DNA of 64,000 nt from Bombyx mori (Eukaryota > Arthropoda > Insecta > Lepidoptera > Bombycidae), in NCBI RefSeq assembly GCF_030269925.1, contig NC_085109.1, positions 4,774,001 through 4,838,000 on the forward strand. The letters are read 5' to 3'. Of this stretch, positions 55,498-64,000 are shown in pieces. The notes beneath the pieces are model-generated. The model was not told where the DNA came from. It saw only the letters and a list, made by a program, of their open reading frames with translations, and ran no database searches. The position numbers and the translations under genes were made by a program. Position 1 is the first letter of the stretch, and each line of letters opens with the position of its first letter.

Positions 55498-55632
55498 AAT
55501 AGTTGTAGCGGGCGTAATATGAACCCGCATGGGCAGACACCACCACCCTGTCTGTTTCTGGCGCGAAGTATTCCTGCGTTCCGTTGACAGAAGCAAGAAA
55601 ACAATATTCACAATTCAATGGGCCGTGAGCTC
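55498..55632 (+). mobile_element. Bm1: Bm1-related fragment, diverged
   Basis: It keeps GAACCCGCATGGGCAGACAC, CACCACCCTGTCTGTTTCTG and GGGCCGTGAGCTC in Bm1 order with gaps; it abuts the next LINE tail. Confidence 0.6.
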
Positions 55633-55842
55633 TTTTTTTTGGCTACCTATTCTAGTGACCTCGAGGGGTCATACTAGATTCACCGAGTAAGTAGCACCGA
55701 GCTCACGGGGCTCTAATCTGGTGACGTTGCTAACACTAGCCTAGCAAGGGCAGTGCTTCACTGAATCTACCACCGGATAGGAAACGCAACCCACTGAAAA
55801 GATCCAGTGAGAATCTCAGTGGGCTGTACCTGAGGGTACCGT
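55633..55842 (-). mobile_element. LINE 3' tail (BMC1-like), diverged
   Basis: T-run, GGCTACCTATTCTAGTGACC, GGGGCTCTAATCTGGTGACG and CTACCACCGGATAGGAAACG to CAGTGGGCTGTACC. Confidence 0.82.
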
Positions 55843-55916
55843 GAACCTGTTCATCCGTTCAGCCTATGCATTAACATAACAATAGCACTAATGCATTTGT
55901 ATGTTGATATAAGTGG

Positions 55917-56262
55917 CGTCTTTATCTAAATAAAATGTGTATAATATTCACAAGAAAATATAATGTCTTTCCACTGAATCTCTCTATACAAATACAAATT
56001 TTTCTTCAATATGATTGTTCTATGATTAATCACCCTATAATGAACTTTAGCGGGTCACCGCTTGATTCCTGGTCACTATCTTCATTTAAGATATTTTTCA
56101 TTCCAATTCAACCGTTAAGTCTTGTTTTATTTGTAATTTTGTCAAATCAGATTATTAGCTTTAGCTCAATGGGCTGGAATGGGCCTCCAGGGGGAATGTT
56201 TAACATTTGACATTACAATTTATTTTTTATTATAATAAGGGGACAGAAAAATGTCCAGCTAG
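55917..56262 (+). mobile_element. Possible Helitron (fourth family), 3' end clear
   Basis: The 3' end has a hairpin, GGACA-GAAAAA-TGTCC, followed by AG, CTAG (56259-56262) and T, the Helitron pattern. The 5' start is uncertain; TCTTTATCTAAATAAAATG near 55919 is only a guess. The 91-codon frame inside shows no known domain. Confidence 0.45.
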
Positions 56263-56439
56263 TATTAAATAGTTGTTAGAGCTCACAGATATCGCAAAGT
56301 GAAACATCACTAATTTTGAAATGTTACTGAAGGTCTGTAGTATTATATCCTTTCCTTAATATGAGATACAATCACAACTGAAATAGAAGGGATAGTTGAA
56401 CCTGGAACAGTGCAAGGTCACCGTAATTAATTAGTGGTT

Positions 56440-57085
56440 CTAATAAGTAATTATATGTATTTATAAATACTGCAAGTTTGATTTTTATAATATTATGTGC
56501 TTCCATTGAGACAGCAATTCAATTTACTTGCATTTTTATAGAAAAATTTATAGATATGAAGCTGGATAAGTATAAAGGAGAAGCCCCAAGATCAAGGGCT
56601 CAACATTATGTTATCACTAGTAATAAATATGACTCCCAGTTATCTAACCCAGTCATTCCGTGATCCAAAATTGTCTACAATTAAATAATAGTGGAGATGA
56701 ATAAAATATTCCACTTCATAAACTCATTTCAAATCTTTAAACATATAGAACAACATAAAAAACTCAGGAATATTTGCTACAAAGTTAAACAATATAAGAT
56801 TACACCTGCCCACACTGCTGAGCTGATTAGTTGTTGCTGTCTTTGGCAGGAGTTCAATAATGTGATCTCAGTAACAAGTAACAGTTAGTTGTTAATGTAT
56901 ATTTGAGATACTCTGATTGGGTGCCAGCAGTATACATTAAATATACATTTTAAATAACTTTAAATATAGAATTGTACAAAAATGTATAAAATATTATATT
57001 GTCACATATTAATTGAGTTAAAATAATTGGTAAAAATATGTACATACTACTTATTAATTAATAAAATGAAATGTTCAAGTATTAT
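56440..57085 (+). CDS. Unidentified open frame with 3'-UTR-like tail
   Basis: A frame reading EKFIDMKLDKYKGEAPRSR, then AQHYVITSNKYDSQLSNPVI, ends in TGA at about 56661-56663. Upstream are acceptor-like sites (CATTGAGACAG near 56509 and CATTTTTATAG near 56544). Downstream, an AT-rich segment holds an AATAAA near 57058. This looks like a terminal exon plus 3' UTR, or a retrocopied transcript end. I recognise no family and found no partner exon. Confidence 0.3.
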
Positions 57086-57565
57086 TGTTCTTGTTTTTTT
57101 TTAGTAGTATTGTTAAAAAATATCTGTCTACTGTCCTGCCTGTTGGAATCATTGTTGTAACCATTAATGGGTATATAATACAAATGTGGCATATTAAATT
57201 CAAAGTTCCAAGAATGAAGTGTACCATCATAATTTTTAGTAATTGAAATCCACTATTTTACTCATAATTGTATCATTTTAATTATACTACACCAACTCGC
57301 ACGAAATCGCAAAACTTCAATTACTCTTAAAATTACAGTGCTTTCTCTCGATTTACAAAAAGTGAAATTTGTAACAGAAAACATTCGTTGAATGCGTACT
57401 TAAGTAGAAGAAAAAAACCTTTTTAAATTTGGAATACCTATGAAATTAATTTCCTGGCTACATGTGCAAAAATCCGAATAAAATCAAATAAATCTTGAAG
57501 TTCGAAGATGCCGCCGGCATAGCAGACAAAGTGCAATAAATTAAAAGAATACAAAAAAACTTACT
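57086..57565. other. AT-rich DNA, nothing recognised
   Basis: No repeat or gene was recognised; it separates the open frame above from the candidate promoter below. Confidence 0.4.
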
Positions 57566-57800
57566 TTCAATTTCGTTGTACAGTATCACTTACGAATTAA
57601 AAAGTCACAATAATCTATAAAGTTAGTAAAATGATGCGTAAAATACATTTATTTGGCACAAGACTTTTTCACTTGTTTATTTACGTTCGTTCGTTTGACA
57701 GTCGATCGGCACATGCGCATACTCTCACCTCGACGGACAAGCGCAGACTAACTGAACTGAATGACGGCAGTGAATGAAGAGTGAACTTCAAAAAAAAAAC
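57566..57800 (-). promoter_or_regulatory. Candidate promoter and noncoding first exon on the minus strand
   Basis: A local GC/CpG-rich patch (about 57660-57790) contains TTCAGTTCAGTTAG on the minus strand, which matches the insect initiator TCAGTT. It is followed by about 150 bp that end in GAAATTGAAAGTAAGT, a good splice donor, near 57566. It could be the 5' exon of a minus-strand gene to the left, possibly the DOMON gene (32 kb away), but nothing links them directly. Confidence 0.3.
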
Positions 57801-58260
57801 GAATTAACTGGTGTTGGATCGGCGCGCGATTGAGCATTGAATGAATTGACAATGAAATGCAAGGCGGTTGGGAAACGAGTGAAACGACACAAAATCTTAA
57901 TTATAGGCACAAACAAATCCTAAATATTTTTCAATGGATATTGTATAAATCTTTTTTTTTATTAATCCTCATCATGACCTAGAAATTATAAAAAATGGTA
58001 TTTTTTTAGTTTAATGAGTTGGTGTTTTTGACCTATAAGTCATTCAAATATTAGAAGAAATCAGAAGTAGATTATGACTACGAACAATATAAAATAAGTC
58101 CGGTATGAACGTTTAATCAATCATTTCCAATTTAGTATTAGTTTCACACAACACCTTCTATTAGTCACAAAAATGTGGTATTTCCATTGACACTTAGGTA
58201 CTCTTGATTCATTCAAATCTATATAATATTATTATTGTAATATTTCGCGTCATGTGATGT
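57801..58260. other. AT-rich DNA, nothing recognised
   Basis: No supported feature. Confidence 0.4.
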
Positions 58261-59012
58261 TTTTTGTTTGTATTACTTAGACGGGTGGAAGAGCTTAGGG
58301 CCCACCTGGTCGTATCGGAGCCCATAGACATCAACAACGTAAAACCGGAGCTCAAAGTATCAGTTTTTACAGAAGAACAGCTGCCACACCCTTCAAACCG
58401 AAACGCATTATGTACTGCTTTACGGGAGTAATAAAGAGCAATTACGCAAATTATAATTTTTTGCGGTTTGATTTTTATTTCACAACTAGCTTTTGCCCGC
58501 GACTTCGTCCGCGTGGAATAGTGAGTCAACCTTAACATATAGACATATGCTGTCGCGAGCTTTTTTTTAGATCTTTTAAAGGAGAACAATTCTGTCATAC
58601 ATTATTTTAGCGAAACTTTAACCGTTTCTGCAGCGCACGCAGCGGAAGCTTTCAAAAGGAAAAAAAAAAGAATTTGAAACATTCTTTATTGGTGCTCCGC
58701 TTGCATTGGTCTTAGCTTGATGTTATATTATAGCCTATGGCCTTCCTCAATAAATGGGCTATCTAACACAAAGAATGTTTCAAATCGGATCAGTAGTTCC
58801 TGAAATTAGCGCGTTCAAACAAACAAATTCTTCAGCTTTATAATATTAGTATAGATATTATTTCCTTCACTGTGGTAGTCATTCACAAACGTTTGGTATG
58901 TATGACTATCATCCATTAATGTATTGTTTTATTTATCAATGCTACCCTCAGAAAAAATGGTAATTGCCTTTAGGAATCGAACACTAGCACAGTCGCATTA
59001 TAGGTACTATGA
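58261..59012 (-). mobile_element. Bm1: Bm1 SINE, interrupted by a Helitron
   Basis: The 3' two-thirds lie at 58261-58485 (TATTACTTAGACGGGTGG and body). The rest resumes at 58856 (TATTATTTCCTTCACTGTGG) and extends to the B-box region (GGAATCGAACACTAGC) near 59000, with an extra stretch of about 40 bases inside. Joining 58485 to 58856 restores the Bm1 order. Confidence 0.8.
58486..58855 (-). mobile_element. Non-autonomous Helitron (fifth family) nested in Bm1
   Basis: On its own strand it starts TCTATACTAATATTATAAAG after an A and ends with the hairpin CGCGGACGAAGTCGCG, then GGCAAAAG and CTAG (58486-58489), flanked by T. It inserted between A and T of a Bm1 without duplicating the target, as Helitrons do. 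Confidence 0.9.
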
Positions 59013-59338
59013 TAGGACTATTAAAGGTATACATATACAAATTGTCAAATTTATTAGTTCATTTTTTATTATTCTTAAATTTGTAGAATACTTCCAAATC
59101 GCTGTATTAATCAGTTTTTGTGACAAATGGAGTTAATAGTTCGAAGTTGGTCTAATGGTATTATTGAACATGACAGAGCTCTTTATTTTTTCATTGGCAC
59201 CAAAGTCTGCATACCTTTCAGCCCACCATAGTAAGTGGCCATCCTAGCATGGACTACCGCCATATCACTGAAATGCTATCAGAGTATCTAAACATAATCA
59301 TTATGGTACTTTGGTATCACGTTTACGATAACTGTTAC
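59013..59338. other. AT-rich DNA, nothing recognised
   Basis: A 70-codon frame (58924-59136) begins inside the SINE remnant and is not supported. Confidence 0.4.
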
Positions 59339-59754
59339 GTCAAGGTGGTTCCTCTTGTCGTGGCAGCTGGTAATTATATACCCGATCCTGTAGACCGAAT
59401 GGTAAATAGTCGACGTTGCCCAAAACACGTCATTACGGATCCTACCGATCCATTAACGGTGCTTTTAGGTATCACAAGCACTGGTCACCGTCCTCGTCGA
59501 ACCCGTCGCTTGCGACGAAGGGCGCAACGAGCGAATTAACCCATAGACACATCCCACTGAGTTTCTCACTGGATCTTTTCAGTGGGTCGCGTTTCCGATC
59601 CGGCGGTAGATTCTGCAAGGCACTGCTCTTGCTAGGGTCAGTGTTAGCATCACTCCGGTTTGAGCCCCGTGAGCTCACCTACTAGTTAAGGTTACGCTGA
59701 AATAGCTTCTCAAGGCTATCAGCATAGGTAGGAAAAGAAAAAAAGTCAAGGTGG
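59339..59754 (+). mobile_element. LINE 3' end (BMC1-like) with ORF2 C-terminus and 10-bp target duplication
   Basis: GTCAAGGTGG occurs at 59339-59348 and 59745-59754, so the inserted piece is 59349-59744. It encodes the ORF2 C-terminus (NYIPDPVDRMVNSRRCPKHV, then DPLTVLLG and RRTRRLRRRAQRAN) with its stop at 59537-59539. The hairpin 3' UTR follows, and it ends GTAGGAAAAGAAAAAAA. It is the best-bounded copy of this tail in the window. Confidence 0.88.
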
Positions 59755-60342
59755 AAAACGTAGTATCATAACCCAATAAATTCACAAACCTACATTTAAC
59801 TAATTACGTTAGCTAGGTACATGTACTTATTCATTATTGAAACCATAACACAGCAAAAGCAGTAAAATATTACGGCAATAAACTTGATTGTATCTCTGGA
59901 AGCATACTTCAATACAAAACGACAATTTGGGAACGGGTGTTCGCGCACGCACTCCATACCCTTAAAACAATAACATTCAATTTTCTACTCTCTTATTGCA
60001 GTGTAAGTCTTAAAATTATTTAACACCGTTGACCTAAAGGTGTAGGGTTGCTCTTTTATTTTTTAAACAGGATATCCTGGGTAGAGCGTCTGACGTCGTT
60101 TCCGAACGCACGGTTCGTTAAAAGTGACTGTTTATAAAAAAAACAGTAGCACGTGCACCTGAAGTGGGTTAAAGAACACGACTTTAAAAAAATATAGCAT
60201 CCTCTATTTTCTATTTTGTAGTAGGCTATGCGCCTGGCGTTACTATTGTGATCAATGGAAATTACCTACCAGCAAATGGGCCGTATGCCTGTCAACTTAA
60301 AATGGTAAGACAAATACAAAAAATATGCTATTTAACATTGCC
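59755..60342. other. AT-rich DNA, nothing recognised
   Basis: No supported gene or repeat. Confidence 0.4.
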
Positions 60343-60478
60343 TGCTGTGGATTCACGTTGGATGCAGGTGGCAACGGACCGGCCGCACTGGACATCAGTT
60401 GGAGAGGCCTATGTTCAGCAGTGGACAGCAGACAGGCTGAAATGATGATGATGAATGATGATGATGATGCTGTGGATT
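60343..60478 (+). mobile_element. RTE LINE 3' end, 114 bp, with 11-bp target duplication
   Basis: TGCTGTGGATT occurs at 60343-60353 and 60468-60478. Between them the coding end reads WMQVATDRPHWTSVGEAYVQ, then QWTADRLK and TGA, the usual C-terminus of RTE-clade LINEs. It is followed by an ATG microsatellite tail (about 60443-60467) instead of poly(A). This is an extreme 5' truncation. Confidence 0.85.
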
Positions 60479-62226
60479 TTCCACAAATAACTATGACCTA
60501 ATGGCCCAAATTTACCGTGAGGTTAAATATTTAATTGCTTTACGATATTAATTCATCTTATTCACTCATATTTCATCGCGCTCACATACTGTACACCACT
60601 ATTTTAACTAATCAAAAATACCTTATCTATCTCCTGTCAGTAACGAACATATTTAAGTTAAAAGAAATTATTAAATTACTTTCGATAAATTAGTTTTTAA
60701 AAGGACATTATGTGATTAGACGTGACATTCAAACCCAATAATTTTCTATTACTTTGTGTACACCAATAGCCAGGGCTCAATATTTTACCGCGAATTTTTG
60801 AATCGAATGAATGAAGGAAATACTTAAACGTGCTAACCTCTTCAGGGACATTGGCTCTTATTTAATTTTAAACTTATTTTATTTTTAATAGGTATGTTTA
60901 CATGCATATGGATATTTAATTTTAATGAATAGTCACTTTTTTTTTCAATATCAAATGAACAAGCGCAATAAAGAATAAATTAAATTCATATTTTTGTACT
61001 TTAAAAAAATCGTCCTAGATGTTTTTGTGTTCTAATGTTAATAACTGTGCTTCAACAACACGTACGTAAATACTTATATATTTCTACATCTTCATGTGTA
61101 GTCCCTTATGCGAATCGCTATTTCACACGAACCACAAAAGATTTGATTATTTTTCATAAAACAAGTCGAAAGCAAATTAAAAGTTAACTTATTAATTAAC
61201 AGAGCTCATTAAACCAAATAGCTGTCATTCCTTATTTGAACTCGTTAAAACAATTTCAACTTCGCCCGATCACGCCATTAAAGCTAGTTTATTAATAAAT
61301 TAAAACACCGAACACCGCTTCATCAGAATGTTAGCAGCGAAACTTTCGATACAAGTATGCGATGTCATTAACCCCGCATTAACAATTTTGTTTTACGCGA
61401 TTCGCATTAATTTAGCGTGACCTTGGCCATTTGCTCGGTAAGCACCAACACGGACGACTCGTGACAGATGTAATGCGATAATATCATTCGTCTCCATAAG
61501 GGGTGAAGTTTTTATGGCTGCACCCAAAGAAGGAATGGTTGACTTGAAAATTCATTAAAGAAATGAATGAATTTTGTGTTTGCGATGATCTGTTTTAACT
61601 TTTCAGACACTCGAAACTAGATACGGATTTTGTGTTTAGTGATTTTGTAGTTTTTATACTGCTTTTATTTGGTATCGTCTCCGGTCTTCGCGAGTCATAG
61701 ACGTAATTAAAATTACCACTACTACACCGTCTACCGTCCGTGACCACGAAACCTGTAAGGTATTCGAAGCGTACGTAATAATTTAACTATAATACGATAA
61801 AAGCGAGATTAAGCAGTTTTAATTTACTATTTAATCAGTTTTGTACAGTCCTGTCTGTATTTTAAACTAAAGGACGAATTAAGACGACAACATGGATATT
61901 TGCTATAGTTAGCTTTATTCATTTCGATTTTGCTCAATAGTCGTTAATTTAAAATTGCGCAAAGAAAAAAATAGACAAAAATTAACTAAATTACGGAATG
62001 ACATTGGTTTGGTGTTTTTTCTTTAAGCGCCTAGAACAGACTAAAGCGTAGTCAATGATCAGAACTTAGCTTTGTTCCCTCTAGCTGCCTGATCTTTCTG
62101 CAGTATCCTTTCTATACGACTAATGAAGTTATCAATAAATTCTTGGGAAATCGCTTTCCGTCCAAATGTGAATCGATTTCGGTCGACTTCAGTCTTCTTC
62201 ACATTGGTCTTGTAATCGCTCATACT
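60479..62226. other. AT-rich DNA, nothing recognised
   Basis: About 1.7 kb with no supported gene, RNA or repeat. Confidence 0.45.
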
Positions 62227-62672
62227 TCATGTTTCCAGACGGTGAGCAGCGCTCATGCTGTGATGTCTATGAGCTCCGAAAATCACTTAAAAGCAGACGT
62301 GCTAGCAGCTATTTTATCTATAGCAACAAAAAAAAACCTTTCATGCGACGACAAACCAAATTCTATTTTTTTATCTATTGCTCATTTGGCTACCGGAGCT
62401 CACAGACATGGATTACGTAGAAGCCGGCACCCACCTTGAGACGTGGGTAGTTTTTTTTTTGGTGTTAAGTGGTTATCGGAGCACATAGACACCTACAATG
62501 TAAATGCTGCCATCCATCTCGAGATATGAGCTCTAAGGTCTTAGTTTTTACAGTACAACGGCTGCCTCACCCTTCAAGCCGAAACGCATTACTACTTCAT
62601 TTTAGAAACAGGCAGGGCGGTGGTAAGTACCTACACGCGCGGACTCACAAGTCGTCCTACCACCAGTAATAG
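62227..62672. mobile_element. Bm1: Cluster of Bm1 pieces
   Basis: There are three pieces: a diverged plus-strand piece (about 62255-62340, ending AGCAACAAAAAAAAA), a diverged minus-strand piece (about 62376-62448) and a clearer minus-strand piece (62449-62672). The last runs from a T-run and GGTGTTAAGTGGTTATCGG to GTCGTCCTACCACCAGTAAT. The order suggests insertions into insertions. Confidence 0.7.
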
Positions 62673-62971
62673 TTCATGACATGTGTTGACACCCATAAAA
62701 TTATCAGTTTCATGACACCACTTTTGTTGTAAATATTCAGTACCTGTGATAACACAGTGATACTAGGAATAGAAAAAAAAAAACGACACACACGTGACTT
62801 CATTTATACCGAGCAAGTTTACGACTGGCTCCCAATGAAACGAGCACCGCATACGTAAACGAGACGTTGTAAAGTACATTTTCACGCAAAACCCAAAAAG
62901 AGGACGACTAATATTTTAAGCATTCAGTGGCAATAAAAAGGTGCCACCACAAATCCCATTAGGGAACTAAT
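62673..62971. other. Short flank, nothing recognised
   Basis: No supported feature; it ends at the truncation point of the following LINE. Confidence 0.4.
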
Positions 62972-63748
62972 AATTTGGTGCGATCAATGGCCCTATACGG
63001 GGCGCCCGTGTGGGGCCAGTCCCTGGCCGTGGGGGTAGCGAAGCTGCTGCAACGGCCGCAACGCACCATCGCGGTCAGGGTCGTCCGTGGCTATCGCACC
63101 ATCTCCTTCGAGGCGGCGTGTGTACTGGCTGGGACGCCGCCTTGGGTCCTGGAGGCGGAGGCGCTCGCCGCTGACTATCAGTGGCGGGCTGACCTTCGTG
63201 CCCGGGGCGTGGCACGTCTCAGCCCCAGTGTGGTCAGAGCGCGGAGGGCCCAATCTCGGCGGTCCGTGCTGGAGTCATGGTCCAGACGGCTGGCCGATCC
63301 TTCGGCTGGTCGTAGGACCGTCGAGGCGATTCGCCCGGTTCTTGTGAACTGGGTGAATCGTGACAGAGGACGCCTCACTTTCCGGCTCACGCAGGTGCTC
63401 ACTGGGCATGGTTGCTTCGGTGAGTTCCTGCACCGGATCGGAGCCGAGCCGACGGCAGAGTGCCACCATTGTGGTTGCGACTTGGACACGGCGGAGCACA
63501 CGCTCGTTGCCTGCCCCGCATGGGAGGGGTGGCGCCGTGTCCTCGTCGCAAAAATAGGAAACGACTTGTCGTTGCCGAGTGTTGTGGCATCGATGCTCGG
63601 TGACGACGAGTCGTGGAAGGCGATGCTCGACTTCTGCGAGTGCACCATCTCGCAGAAGGAGGCGGCGGGGCGCGTGAGAGACGCACAGGCCCGCCGCCGT
63701 CGAGCGGGGGCCAGGGAGGCGGATCTCGCCCAAGCCCTGGCCCTCTAA
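62972..63748 (+). pseudogene. R1-clade LINE ORF2, C-terminal 257 residues (5'-truncated)
   Basis: The frame begins abruptly at VRSMALYGAPVWG, a segment that in R1-clade ORF2 proteins follows the RT domain. It continues to a CCHC zinc knuckle (C-H-H-C, then H and C in CDLDTAEHTLVAC: CX2C-X8-H-X4-C) and an Arg/Ala-rich C-terminus (AQARRRRAGAREADLAQALA), with the stop at 63746-63748. The endonuclease and RT domains are missing, so the copy cannot move by itself. The remaining frame is intact and GC-rich, unlike its surroundings, so the insertion is young. The exact family (R1-, TRAS- or SART-related) is not resolved. Confidence 0.85.
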
Positions 63749-64000
63749 GTGTTTCGGGTCTCCCTCACATGTCGGCCTGGGGACCGACGAAGGGGGCCTA
63801 AGAAGACGACGTGCAAGCTGCTCTGCACGCGTTTTATGCATGAGCATCCGGGTGATGGAAGGCCGGCTATCCTCAACCCACGCTGGTTCTGACCCAGCGG
63901 GGTATTCCGTAGGATAGACCATTCTAACCGGCGCCATCTAGGCGGGCTTCGGATAGCCTGCCGACCGAGAGGGCTGGTGGTCGTGGCGCCGACGACCGCC
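63749..64000 (+). other. R1-type LINE 3' UTR, cut by the window end
   Basis: GC-rich sequence continuing directly from the ORF2 stop, with short inverted repeats such as GTGCAAGCTGCTCTGCAC. The 3' end and tail lie beyond the window. Confidence 0.65.

Overview
The window is nuclear DNA of a lepidopteran insect, almost certainly a silkworm (Bombyx mori or a very close relative). The main evidence is the tRNA-derived SINE Bm1, present in about 20 copies or fragments, two of them close to full length with Pol III A and B boxes. The background is AT-rich, intron-like or intergenic DNA full of lepidopteran transposons: Helitrons ending in CTAG-T, hAT and mariner MITEs, and Jockey, RTE and R1-type LINEs. 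There is no sign of bacterial, organellar or viral gene organisation.

Layout. Positions 1-5930 hold a nearly complete Jockey-type LINE: a 5' leader, a gag-like ORF1 broken by one frame change in a G/A-rich tract, an intact ORF2 (endonuclease plus reverse transcriptase), a structured 3' UTR and a poly(A) tail. From about 6 to 24 kb there is a dense mosaic of Bm1 copies, 3' tails of one LINE family (probably BMC1), Helitrons and TIR elements, separated by AT-rich DNA. At 24.7-25.2 kb, on the minus strand, is the one convincing host exon. It encodes a signal peptide, a furin-like site and a DOMON domain of a DBH/MOXD1-like monooxygenase. The rest of that gene would lie to the left but was not found. 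From 25 to 62 kb there is more intron or intergenic DNA with nested repeats, a few weak candidate exons and two candidate promoters. Positions 62,972-64,000 hold the 5'-truncated C-terminal end of an R1-clade LINE that runs off the window.

The repeats give a readable insertion history. Examples are a Helitron inside a Bm1 with the empty site exactly recoverable, a CR1/Jockey-like tail inside a BMC1-like tail with an 8-bp target duplication, a 114-bp RTE tail with an 11-bp duplication, hAT MITEs with 8-bp duplications, and two copies of a TIR element with a 4-bp duplication. Two head-to-head Helitrons and a pair of tail-to-tail LINE tails form long inverted repeats that could fold into dsRNA. 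I did not find a clearly new gene system. The items most worth checking are the conserved protein frame in the LINE tails, the hairpin-rich 3' UTR with telomere-like TTAGG repeats, the two-copy 4-bp-TSD MITE, and the inverted Helitron pair.
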